DNA from: Calycina herbarum
Taxonomy: Eukaryota; Ascomycota; Leotiomycetes; Helotiales; Pezizellaceae
Length of the DNA: 64,000 nt
Assembly (NCBI GenBank): GCA_001414485.1
Contig: LLEY01000033.1
Coordinates: 62,001-126,000 of the forward strand
Direction: 5' to 3'
Part shown: one piece after another, positions 1-11,301 of the stretch
Layout of the letters: each line of letters opens with the position of its first letter
Position numbering within the stretch: position 1 is the first letter of the stretch
Notes under the pieces: model-generated
The model's database searches: none
Seen by the model: only the letters and a program-made list of their open reading frames with translations
Told to the model about the DNA's origin: nothing
Made by a program: the position numbers and the translations under genes

Positions 1-2117
1 CCAGTTCTTGACTTTTCCTCCTTCTTTGGGAGAAGTTGGAGATTTTGGTGAGGTTTCATTCTTAGTTGTTGTCGTGGCATTATCTCGTGTACTAGTTTCG
101 TTTTGGAGAGAAGTGTTGATATTTGCCGGGGCAGGTGAGCTTTTACGACGTGCGGCGATAGTGCTTGTCGCTGGTACCTCGCTAGCAACAGGGGTTTCCG
201 TACTCGTGGTCGTCGTTTGTGTAATTGGAGTTTCCGATTTTTGGGACCTGCGTTTCTCTTTCGAGGCACGCTTATCCTCCTCCCGAGCAGTTTTCTCTTC
301 AAGTTTCCGGGCTTTCTCCTCTTCTTTATCTTGTTCTAAAAAAAAGTTAGCCAAATTCCAACGACAAGAGAAATCAGACTTACGCTTCAATTTCTTATTT
401 ATCTCTTTCTCCTCCTTCTCCCTGGCCTTTTTCTCTTCTTGTTTCGCTTTCTGGCGTTCCTGCTCTATCTTGAGCTCGGTTTGTCGTTCTCGCTCGTTCT
501 CTGCCTTCTCATTGATATCATCCAAAACAGGCTGAACGTTCCTCGCAGCAACAGCATCAACAGCACTCTGGTCAATGAACTTCCCTCCACCAATATCAAC
601 CTTTCCGTAGTTTTCCATTCGTGAATTACTCTTGGCCTGAGCAGCAGCATGTGCTTTAACCTCCCACTCGCTCAAAAGAGATGGGGCAACCTTTCCTGTA
701 TCAGCAAATACGCGTTCATCCATTCCATGGAGACTTTTAGTAACATTTCGCTGAGCTACAGCAATCAAAGCCTCTCTGTCATGTTGGCGCTTTTTCGCAT
801 CAACCTGGTCAAGATTGCTGGAAAACAATGACATTTGCGCCCGAATCTTGTTAGACTGTTCTCGGTCTTCATCTAAATTTCCATCACTAGATGCACGACG
901 TCTCGTTCTACCCCGGATCGACAGCCTAGATGTTGGCTGAGGACTGCTGCCATAATAATCCCGATAATCCCGATTTTTGGCGTGCTCGTCATGAAGCTTT
1001 GCAAGCCTTTCTTGGGCAAGTTTCTGTGCTGCCTCCTGAAGATTGTTGTAACGCATGGGTTGTACTTCATCACTCATTTCTGATAAAGATGGCGCTCGAC
1101 CATGGGCCGAGACTGCTGCACGTTGAGCATCTGACGCTGCATCGATGTGTTTTTGTTGGATGTTGTACATCTGTTTTGCCATGGCAACAGCTGAAGCATG
1201 AAGAGAAGCCTCTCTATTCTGTTCTTCGACTTCCGGGGCGACTGGAGGATGAGAAGTATACATTTCCCGGGACATGTTGGTGTATGGAACTGATCCACCA
1301 TCAGTGCTCAAATTGCTTCTCTTTTTTGGTTTGTGGGCGTGAGTAGCAGCACTCAATGCGTTCGCGGCTGCATTGGCCTCATCCGGATATGTCTCGATTT
1401 TCCGTATGGGTTGAGGTGTAGATTCCGCCCGCCTTCTACTAGTTGACATGGCGCCAGTAGCAGCCATCAATGAACCCTTTCGTCCCAATGCCGTATAACC
1501 ATAATCGATTTTTGGAGATGATTGACCTGCACCATATTTCTTGAAAGCTTGGGCTGCGGCAGAATTTCCCCACGCCGAAGCTTCTGGTTGCCATATCTCG
1601 ACCTTTCCATCATTCCTGTGTGCCAAAAGTGCTGCCTTTGCGCCGTGAGAACTTTGTTCGGGCTGCCACTGAGGTGCCATTTTATAATCCTTAGCTATCA
1701 TAGCAGCAGCAGAGGCGGATGCTGATGGGTCGGGTTTCCAGTGTTCAAATTTCTTCTGGTTGGCCCATCCCAAACTTGCGGCAGCTCCGGCAGCTGAATC
1801 CTGCTTTCTTAACCCAGATGATGGGTAACTTGGGAGGTCTTCGGGGTTCGCGTATTTTAGGGATGCTGCTGCGCCTAAAGGAAATGTGAGTCAATATTCT
1901 TTAGGAAGGAAGTGAGTATATACATACCAGCAGATGATAATTTGTTATTGCTGTCCAAGTACTCTTGACCGGTCTTGGTGTTGTCGTATTTGGTAACATA
2001 TAGAGCTGCCAAAGCTGCTTGGTCCTCGAGTTTGGTGGGGCCTGTGTGTTGTTGTTTGCTGTGAGTCTCTTCAATTGGGCCAGTTGAGGTGGCCATCATG
2101 GCTCCTGGCTGCGCCAT
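1..2117 (-). CDS. EIS1: Eisosome protein 1 (5' part; 3' end outside window)
   Basis: Eisosome component expected at the cell cortex. Read on the minus strand as exons 2117-1928, 1874-384 and 335 to beyond base 1. The N-terminus has Ala-rich blocks spaced through the first 200 residues (SAGAAASLKYA, AAGAAASLGWA), typical of Eis1. A long charged coiled-coil stretch full of Glu/Lys/Arg follows, then a low-complexity Ser/Thr/Pro tail (AARRKSSPAPA) that runs off the window. The ATG at 2117 (MAQPGAMMATSTG) was chosen; an in-frame ATG lies upstream at 2213 and another pair is at 2099/2096. Intron 1875-1927 is a normal GT-AG intron. Intron 336-383 is 48 nt, has GTAAGT and GGCTAAC-TTTTTTTTAG ends, and contains no in-frame stop, so a reader that ignores it gets an open frame with a non-coiled-coil insert. 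Identity comes from family recall, not a search. Confidence 0.85.
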
Positions 2118-3101
2118 ACTTGATGATGTTGCTTTGAAGGTCTGATCTTCGTGAATGGAAGGGCGAATATTATTGAGTTCAAGAGACAATGTGCTTTTCA
2201 GCTCAAGTCGCAAACAGGATTGATATTGTAGAAGCTCGAGACAATGGGCTGATACTGGTGTTGGTCGTTTGCTTGGTCGTTTGCTTGGTCTGATGTCATT
2301 CCAGTGTTAGTGAGAGGTGAGAGGTGAGAGGTGTATATCGCAAGGCTCAAGTAAATAGCGATGCGACTGATGCGATTGATGTGGTGAAGCAGGTGAAGCA
2401 GGCAGGAGAAGAGTGAGGAGATGTTGGCCCTGAGTCAGTCAATTCCTCCAGCTAACTAACTCTTCTTAGCTCGCGCCTTCTGGACTGAGTCTCGTTCCAT
2501 TGAAGCCCTCCGCCAAAACAGCGCCCTCGCGACCGACGTCATTCCTCAGCCACAGCCCCTGTCCATTTCGGTCATTGTGTCTCACCACCTTCGCTTTTTC
2601 AAAGACAATTTGGTGTCTCTATCACTCTGCTTCACCACGGCATTTGAAGTCGCGTCGAGTATCAATTGGAGTATCAATTGAAGTGAAGATGCCACGCATG
2701 AGATGTGACCGGTGGAGTAAGGAATAAAATAAAGAATATCGCGGAGAAGAGATCCCTCCCATTTCTCACTCCACCTGAAGGTTTTCAGCTTGATCAGCGC
2801 AGGGATTCTTTTCAACAGTCCAATTCCCGGTTTCGCTCACAATCCATTTCTCCTCCTCTTGCGTGTCTCAATCGCTCTTTCCCATCTCATCCTTGACCTC
2901 ATTCACTCCGGGGAAAACAAGGTTGCCCTACCCTGCCCTGCCCTGTCCTTTTCTCTCTCGTTCCTGCCTCCTGGTCATACATTTGAACCCCAAGCTTATC
3001 TGCTATCAGGCTATTGAGCCTCCATACCTGAACCTCACGCGATCTATATCTACCTTGTCTCTCATTTCACCGTACATACATAATTTGTCACTTCGGGCAA
3101 G
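2118..3101. promoter_or_regulatory. Divergent promoter/5' leader region between EIS1 and the phosphatase gene
   Basis: No convincing coding frame. It separates two divergently transcribed genes. Two short tandem repeats are visible: a 12-bp unit (GGTCGTTTGCTT) repeated about 2.3 times at 2263-2290, and TGAGAGG three times at 2311-2331. A CT-rich stretch at 2820-3080 precedes the phosphatase start, as is common in fungal leaders. Confidence 0.6.
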
Positions 3102-4338
3102 ATGTCGCTCTCTGAGCATAATTCCATGTCCAAGCTGGACGTTTTGGAAGATGTCGTAGTGGGAGAATTATTGGAAGAGCCATTTGAGAATGTTTTGAAT
3201 TTCCGGGATGTTGGAAAGACAATCAACAATTTTCTTGGGGAGAAGTAGGCAATATAATATTCTTTTCGTCCAGCTAGCTAACATTTCCAGGCGTGTTGCC
3301 GAAGGTATCCTCTTCCGATCCGCAAGACCAGGTAAATACCCATGTCCCCATATATGTTTTGTCCCTATATACATAACTGACTATACTAGATGATGCAACA
3401 ATCCAAGACCGAAAAAGATTAACAGAAGACTACGGTATCAAAACTATCGTTGATCTTCGCACCGTGTAAGAACCATCCTATTCTACTTCTGAATTGTTTA
3501 CTAACCTACTCAAGCACAGAACACAAGAAACAAAAAGCAAAGCGTGAAGCAGACCTAAAGACTCCCCAATCAATACAAGCAAACCCAGCTTTGGCAGAGC
3601 CCATGAAAATTCCAGGCTTGAAATATTTGCCAATTAATATCAATGGCAAAGGATTTGAACATAATCTTCTTTGGCAATTATCTTTGTGGAGCTTTCTGTA
3701 AGTCCATCCCAACTATCCCCTACCAGACAAAAAAACTTATACTAACAAGTCAATTAGAAAACTCATATTCCTCATGATAATCGGCCAAAGGATGAAAGCA
3801 ATCAGCATCCTAGGCCGAGAAGTCATGGAACCTCGAGGTTTGATAGGACTGGGCTATGACACCCTCGATTTCTGCGGCTCAGAAATCGCCGATGTAAGTA
3901 TCTCTCTTCCTGTCCAACTCCAAAACTTTACCCCATCAAAACACCATAACATCAAAACCTCAAACTAACCATCTCCACCAGGCCCTAAGAGCTCTCTCAA
4001 ATCCCGCCAAATCGCCTTTGTTAATCCACTGCACACAAGGCAAAGACCGCACAGGAATAATCATAGCACTAGCCCTCTTCCTCCTCAAAATCCCCGTTGA
4101 AGCTATCACCCACGACTACCTTCTTTCCGTAGAAGGTCTAGTATCGGAAAGGGAAAATAGGTTAGTGGAGATTAGTGAGATTGGTTTAGGGGAGGAGTTT
4201 GCGGGGTGTCCTGAGGGATGGGTGGAGGCTATGAAGAGATATGTTGAGGAGAAATATGGGGGGATACAGGCGTATGGGAGGAAGATTGGGTTTGGTGAGG
4301 GGGAGCAGGAGAGGTTTGTGGATCTTTTCTCTGGATAG
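3102..4338 (+). CDS. Tyrosine/serine protein phosphatase, Y_phosphatase3-like
   Basis: Six exons: 3102-3244, 3291-3331, 3390-3465, 3515-3697, 3758-3893 and 3982-4338. All phases close, giving 311 aa. The N-terminus carries the FENVLNFRDVGKTIN block and GILFRSARPDDAT, both typical of this phosphatase family (NFRDVG and the RSA motif). The P-loop is HCTQGKDRTG, with Cys210 as nucleophile and Arg216 as phosphate-binding residue (C-x5-R). The general acid is not obvious to me. It probably dephosphorylates phosphotyrosine or phosphoserine; no substrate can be read from the sequence. The first intron has a weak donor (GTAGGC) but is needed to bypass an in-frame TAG and restores the RVAEGILFRSA block. 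The gene lies divergent from EIS1 and upstream of the ABC transporter in the same direction; there is no sign that they work together. Confidence 0.85.
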
Positions 4339-5731
4339 GAGGGGTGGGAAATGAACTCGGGGGAAGGGTGTTGTGTTTTGATTTGGGATAGCGGGCATCG
4401 TGGAGTTTCTAGAAAAGGAGTCTTGAGTAGAAGGAATCAAAATCAAAATGTTCTGAAAGCTCTCTTTCTTATATATCCTTGTATCTGATATGATTCCCCC
4501 CGTCACAACGAGTTTATACGAGCCTTTTCGAAAATGAGATCAATTTTTTGTAAAGACCCCCGTCGGGAAATTCTAGGCTGCACCCAAAATGCGAACCTTC
4601 AACGAGTCGCCTCCTCACACCGCTACTTTCGTTCTTTCCTTGAGTATTTCTGGTTGACGGCGGGGATTACTTTTAGTGGTTGAGTTTGACAAGTGAGGAT
4701 CGGTGGTAGCGGCGTCGGGATTTATCTTAACTCCTTGTCTAAGCATGAGTCTAGTTGGGATTAGCTATCGATGTCATGAGATATTCTGGAAGCTGTCTCC
4801 AACTGGATTTTTAGCAATTGATTGAGATGTCTGGGGGTTTGGATTCTGGATTGAAATAAATTGGAGGGCTTAAGCTTAAAGAGATCATATATTATACCTT
4901 TCCAATTGTACCTCCATCCCAGACAATTGCGCAATGAGCTGGTGGAGGGAAATACAAGACAAGACAAGCTTCTGAGCCAAGGGGAAGGTCACTGGGTAGC
5001 TTCGCGCATCATGACATCCCATCCACCACCATCTCTTCTTTTGCCCGCTCCGTATTTTATTTCTTCTGTACATACGACACGACCAATTGCTCTGATCACT
5101 TTACGATCCAATCCAGGGCAAGTATAATTGTTGATTTGTAAACCAGTGGAGTACCCCACTATCAGCGTATTGGTGTCCTAACCTGGAATTTCATCCCGAA
5201 AAAGTCTCCAGACAATCAGAGTCTCGCCCATTGGATTTTGTTTCCGTATCATCCGAAAATCCGCGCCTCATGTCTCCGGGAGCAGAGTGCCGGCTGTTTG
5301 TAAGTGGCCAAGAAAGAGAGTACGAAAGAGAGATCTGGCTGCGGTAAACCAGATACGGCAATATGCCTAGACAGCTAGTGGGTAGAAATCATCTGCAACT
5401 ATTCTACCGACATCTCTATTCCCTGCTCTTTATGCACCCCAAAATGCACTACTTACCTTGTTGCCCGTAGGCTGCTCAGTACGCTGCTGGGCAGGTAGAT
5501 ACTAAGGAGCTTTTTGGACTGTACACACACCCATGCCCGCCACAAACGGCCATTAACCAGTCGGCCGTGTCGTAAATATTATGTTGACAGGGTGAGGGGA
5601 GGAGAGCGGAGGATAGTGGAGTCCCGTGGGTCAAGGTAAGTGAATCATGGTCGGTACAAGTAAGGCTCTCTTCCCCTCCAGTCGGTCCTGCCTTGTGAAT
5701 TGCTTCCTTTGTTACGCCACCTCTTCGTACT
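4339..5731. other. Intergenic region, phosphatase to ABC transporter
   Basis: About 1.4 kb with no frame I would defend as coding. It holds the phosphatase 3' flank and the presumed ABC transporter promoter. The transporter start at 5732 is preceded by a pyrimidine-rich leader. No repeat or RNA gene was recognised. Confidence 0.5.
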
Positions 5732-8700
5732 ATGGCTGATAAGGCGCACAACCAGGACCCTCCCAGGGCGGTTGTCGAAAACACTGAGCCTATCGCCGTT
5801 GGTAATTCGGAGAAGGAATTCGTAGACCTCATTGACGACAATGGACCTCTATCAAGCAACCACGAATCAGAAAAGGGTGGCGATGAGAAGAGACCGGAGG
5901 CGGAGAGGTTGAGGAGTTATGCGACAAATACTAGTGGGTTTACGAGAACGGATTCGCATGTGGAAGTTGTTGCGCCCAAGAAGCCATGGTTTGAGAGGGC
6001 CAATCCGTTGAGATGGGGTGGAATACCGCCTGTACCAGAAAGCAGAGGGCCTTCAAGAGAGCATACGGCTGGGTTTTTCAGTTTGGTATACTTTCAATGG
6101 ATCGCACCACTTATGGCTGTATGTTATTGTTTTCAGAAATTTATATGCCATTTGCTAATTTACATAGGTTGGTTACAAACGACCCCTCCAGCAAAACGAT
6201 ATATGGACCGTAAACCCAGACCGAGCATCGAAACTTATGAGCGAAAAACTACAAGCTTCCTTCAAGAAGAGAGTGGCAAGAGGAGATAAATACCCATTGG
6301 TCATGGCATTACACGAAACATTCAAAAAGGAATTCTGGATCGGAGGGACATGTCAATTTTTCGCCAATATATTCCAAGTTATTTCACCATTTACACTTCG
6401 ATATCTGATCCAATTCGCCTCTGACGCATATGTTGCGCAGAGAACAGGGACAGCACCACCACATATCGGGAATGGAATTGGATTGGTGCTTGGGATTACA
6501 TTCATGCAGATGATCCAGAGTCTGGGTACGAATCATTTTATATATCGGGGAATGATGGTTGGTGGTGAAGCTAGAGCTGTCCTTATATCCGTAATTTTTG
6601 AAAAATCAATGGTTATTTCTGGTCGGGCGAAAGCTGGTGGTCGTGAAATTAAAGAAGGGTCGGAAGAGGAGGAGCAACAGACACCAGATGATAAGACGAA
6701 AAGGAATAACAAGGGAGCTAAAGGCGATCGAAATGCTGGAAAGGGTATCTCTGGAGATGGAACTGGTTGGGCCAATGGAAGAGTGGTCAACTTAATGAGT
6801 GTAGATACTTATCGTGTTGATCAAGCTTCCGGGCTCTTTCACCTGATTTGGACTGGGCCTCTCTCCTGCATCATTACATTGGTACTTTTGATTATTAATC
6901 TGGGCTATAGTGCTCTAGCAGGTTTCGCACTGCTCATCGTTGGTTTACCTCTTCTCACCAAAGCCGTCAAAACTCTATTTGTGCGTCGAAAGGGTATCAA
7001 CAAAATTACGGATCAGCGTGTCAGTTTGACCCAAGAAATCTTACAAGCCGTAAGATTCGTCAAATTCTTCGGCTGGGAAAGCGCTTTCCTCAAACGACTG
7101 GGCCAGATCCGAAATCGAGAAGTAACTGCTATTCAGATCTTGCTCACCATTCGAAATGCCATCAACGCTGTTTCGATGTCCATGCCGATTTTCGCATCAA
7201 TGCTGGCATTCGTCACCTATTCTCTCACCAGCCACGACTTGAATCCTGCTCATGTTTTCTCCTCGCTCGCTCTTTTCAATGGCCTTCGACTTCCTCTCAA
7301 TCTTTTACCGCTAGTCATTGGTCAAGTTACTGATGCGTGGTCATCCATCTACCGGATTCAGGAATACCTCCTTAGCGAAGAACAAGACGACGAATCTAAA
7401 TTCGACATGGATGCCGAAAACGGAGTTGATCTCCAAAACGCAGATTTCACCTGGGAACGAACTGCGACGCAAGACCCCGATGGTCTACCAATCGGGAAGA
7501 AACTTAACAAGGAGGAAATCAAAGCCAAGAAACAAACTCTTAAAGATGAGAAGAAAGCAGCGAAGACTTTAACATCTGGTGAGAGTACACCTGATGATGC
7601 GACTACACTAATGGAGGACCGAGAACCTTTCAAATTGCATAATATGAATTTTTCCATTGGGAGAAACGAGTTGGTTGCTGTTATTGGTGGAGTAGGGAGT
7701 GGGAAGTCTTCTCTTCTTGCTGCGCTTGCTGGGGATATGAGGAGGACTAAGGGAGAGCTTTCGCTGGGTGCGAGTAGAGCTTTTTGTCCGCAGTATGCGT
7801 GGATTCAGAATGCTACTGTGAGGGAGAATATTCTTTTCGGGAAAGAGATGGATCGAGATTGGTAGGTTTTTGCGTGCGATCTTCCCTTCTAGTCAGTCAC
7901 TAATATTTTGTAGGTATCACCAGGTAATTGATGCATGTGCTTTACAACCCGATCTGGACATGCTTCCTCAAGGAGATGCTACCGAAATCGGTGAACGTGG
8001 CATTACAGTATCAGGAGGACAAAAACAAAGACTCAATATTGCTCGCGCCATATATTTTGACTCGGATCTGATTCTCATGGATGACCCGTTGTCCGCTGTT
8101 GATGCTCATGTCGGACGCCACATTTTTGATCATGCCATTCTTGGTCTTTTGAAAAACAAGTCGAGAATCCTTGCCACTCACCAGCTTTGGGTTCTCAATC
8201 GTTGTGATCGGATTATCTGGATGGAGGATGGTCATATTCAAGCTATCGATACGTTTGATAACCTCATGGCAAATCATCCAGCATTTCAGTTGTTGATGGA
8301 AACTACTGCTGTTGAGGAGAAACATGAGGTTGAGGATCATGTCAATGATGATGAGGTCGAGGAAGAAAAGAAAACCCAGAAGAAGAAACGAAAGAGTGGC
8401 AAAGCTTTGATGCAAGCGGAAGAACGAGCAGTGAAAAGTGTTCCTTGGTCGGTCTACATTGACTATGTCAGGGCTTCTGGGACTATTCTCAACGCTCCCA
8501 TAGTCCTTACATTTTTGTTGCTATCTCAAGCTGCAAATCTCGGAACAAGTCTCTGGTTATCTTGGTGGACGAGTGACAAATTCGGCTACTCGAAAGGACT
8601 TTATATTGGAGTTTATGGCGCTCTTGGTGCTTCCCAAGCACTCATGTTATTCTTGTTTTCGCTTGCCTTGACTTTGATGGGCACAGTTGCGAGTAAAACT

Positions 8701-10218
8701 ATGCTGAACAGAGCCATCACTCGAGCGCTTCGGGCACCAATGTCTTTCTTCGATACTACACCATTAGGACGCATCACGAATCGTTTCTCTCGAGATGTTG
8801 ATGTCATGGACAACACTCTTACAGATGCCATAAGGATGTACTTCTTGACATTGGCTATGATCTTGTCTGTCTTTGGCCTGATCATCGCCTATTTCCATTA
8901 CTTCGCCATCGCCTTGGTACCACTATTCATACTTTTCGTATTCTCCGCTGGCTACTATCGTGCATCGGCGAGAGAGATGAAGCGATTTGAGTCTGTACTT
9001 CGGTCAAACGTATTCGCCAAGTTTAGCGAAGGTATTTCTGGAACTGCTTGTATTCGCGCTTATGGACTGAAGGATCGATTCATCGTTGATATCCGAAATT
9101 CAATCGACGAGATGAATAGTGCATATTTTCTCACTTTCGCCAACCAACGTTGGCTGTCAACTCGACTGGATATGATTGGTAACTTGTTGGTTTTCTGTAC
9201 TGGCATATTGGTGGTTACTTCCAGATTCAACGTTTCTCCTTCAATTGCCGGTCTGGTTCTGAGTTATATCCTTTCCATCGTTCAAATGATTCAATTCACA
9301 GTTCGACAACTGGCAGAAGTTGAGAATGGTATGAATGCTACAGAACGTATCCATTACTACGGCACCCAACTCGAAGAAGAGGCCCCTTTAACCACAATCG
9401 AAGTCCGCAAATCCTGGCCCGAAAAAGGAGAAATCATCTTCGACAACGTGCAAATGCGGTATCGCGCCAACCTCCCCCTCGTCCTCTCCGGCTTAACAAT
9501 GCACGTCCGAGGAGGGGAACGCATCGGAATAGTCGGTCGCACAGGAGCAGGAAAATCCTCTATCATGAGCACACTTTTCCGTCTCATCGAGTTGTCCGCT
9601 GGTTCAATAACCATCGACGGTCTAGATATCAGCACCATAGGCCTGCAAGACCTGCGTTCCCGACTAGCCATTATCCCCCAAGACCCAACATTATTCAAAG
9701 GCACCATCCGCACGAACCTCGATCCTTTCTCCGAACACACCGATTTAGAACTCTGGTCTGCACTCCGCCAGTCCGACCTAATATCCTCCACCGCCTCCCT
9801 GGACGATAAATCGCCCGGCCGCATCCATCTTGATGGAATCGTCGAGGACGAGGGCTTGAATTTCTCGCTTGGTCAACGGCAACTTATGGCGCTTGCTAGA
9901 GCTTTAGTTAAGGGATCTCAGATTATTGTCTGTGATGAGGCGACTAGTAGTGTGGATATGGAGACTGATGAGAAGATTCAGAATACTATGGCGAGTGCTT
10001 TCAGAGGAAAGACTTTGCTTTGCATTGCGCATCGGTTGAAGACTATTATTGGGTATGATCGGATTTGTGTTATGGATCAGGGGAGGATTGTGGAGCTTGA
10101 TGAGCCGCATGTGCTTTGGGAGAGGGGAGGGGTTTTTAGGAGTATGTGTGAGAGAGGTGGAATTAGGAGGGAGGATTTTGTGAGGGGTGGGGGGGAGTTT
10201 TCGAAAGATGAGGCCTAG
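5732..10218 (+). CDS. ABCC-type multidrug transporter, YOR1-like
   Basis: Plasma-membrane ATP-driven exporter of the ABCC full-size class, closest in architecture to yeast YOR1 (oligomycin resistance). Exons 5732-6118, 6168-7861 and 7914-10218 give 1461 aa. Order: cytosolic N-terminus; TMD1 with hydrophobic segments from about residue 190 and an acidic/lysine-rich loop after AKAGGREIKEGSEEE; NBD1 with Walker A GGVGSGKSS (near 635), signature VSGGQKQR (near 726) and Walker B LILMDDPLS (near 746); a Lys/Glu-rich linker; TMD2; NBD2 with Walker A GRTGAGKSS (near 1235), signature SLGQRQ (near 1346) and Walker B IIVCDEATS (near 1365). NBD1 has Asp after the Walker B Asp (DDPLS), where NBD2 has the catalytic Glu (DEATS). 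This is the asymmetry known for ABCC proteins, so NBD2 probably does most hydrolysis. No Ycf1-type N-terminal TMD0 is seen. The substrate cannot be read from sequence. Confidence 0.93.
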
Positions 10219-11301
10219 GAGTAACACCTGGGGGTAAGGTAGTTGGGTGACTAAGGTGGGTGGAATGTGGATTGTTGTATAGCATGGTTTACATGGCGTT
10301 TTGAAGGCGTTGAATAGGAGGAAATATGGGGTTGGGTTACATGAGTGCGAAGCAATTTGAAAAATGGACCTTTGATGAAGGAAGGGGCGGAAGGAGAAAA
10401 GAGAGGAGAAAGATACCTAATTTGCAAACGTATATAAAAGCATAGTTCTTCAAATTAATAGGACAAAAACATATGAAGATAAGACTAGATTATTTTCTCA
10501 AAGTCGTGATTTTGAGATCTTGACCTCGAAAGATACCTCTTCGTTTGATGTTGATGCTACACATACTTTTTGTACTAAGTGTATGCTGTGGGCCAGAAAC
10601 AGCACGTTAGGCACGTACAAGCTATCCCAAAACCCCACCGGCCGTCTTCAGGTGTACCCCTTTCTACCCACTCTTCGAGTGCGTTTTGTTGGAACCTCTC
10701 TCGTCTGGATGAGATATCAAGGTTGTTGCTGATAATATTGGCAGGCACTGCCTGTATAGGTGAATGTCTTGTTGACTTCCAAGTTACTATTGAGACCTAG
10801 TTTAAAAGAATCTCACTACTAAAATTCTTTAAGAATATTGTTTCGCACGTTCGCACATGCGTAAGTGAGATATCCGGCTGTTCAAGCATGTTCATGACAA
10901 ACTTTTCATGCAAGAAAATAAGACCACCCATGGAGGTTCCATATCTTTCTCAGCCTTGTCCAGTGTCCAAATTTGGAGTGGCTGCAGATTCAGGTGTGCC
11001 AGGATTGACAACGGGGGTCAATTCGTGCTACCTGAACCAGCTGACAGCCTCAACTACTCCCTTCTCTAAGGCTGGTCACTATAGTACACTTCTATCGCAT
11101 CATCACTCTTGATGCTTGTTTGGTTGTCACCAAAAGATTATCCGAACGCAAACAACTCACAATGACCCAAGGAAGGGGGAGCATGGAGGAATCAACCATT
11201 TCCAAAGAGTCGGTGACGAAAGACACAAAGGGAAAAGCAAAGATGTTTCCGAAAATGGCGAGGATGGTGTCCCTAGACAGCCAGGCGGGGAGCGAGAGGG
11301 A
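10219..11301. other. Intergenic region, ABC transporter to CorA-like gene
   Basis: Holds the 3' flank of the transporter and the upstream region of the next gene. The small open frames here look like chance frames: no domain, and no codon pattern like the neighbours. An ATG at 11162 opens a 48-codon frame ending at 11305 that could be an upstream exon or uORF of the next gene; I cannot decide which. Confidence 0.4.

Noticed and set aside
8..535. 175-codon plus-strand frame over EIS1
   Set aside because: Low-complexity Ser/Phe/Val product antisense to the EIS1 coiled coil, which has the family motifs.
10520..10800. Two overlapping plus-strand frames of about 70 codons
   Set aside because: No domain, overlapping frames of equal quality; looks like spacer.
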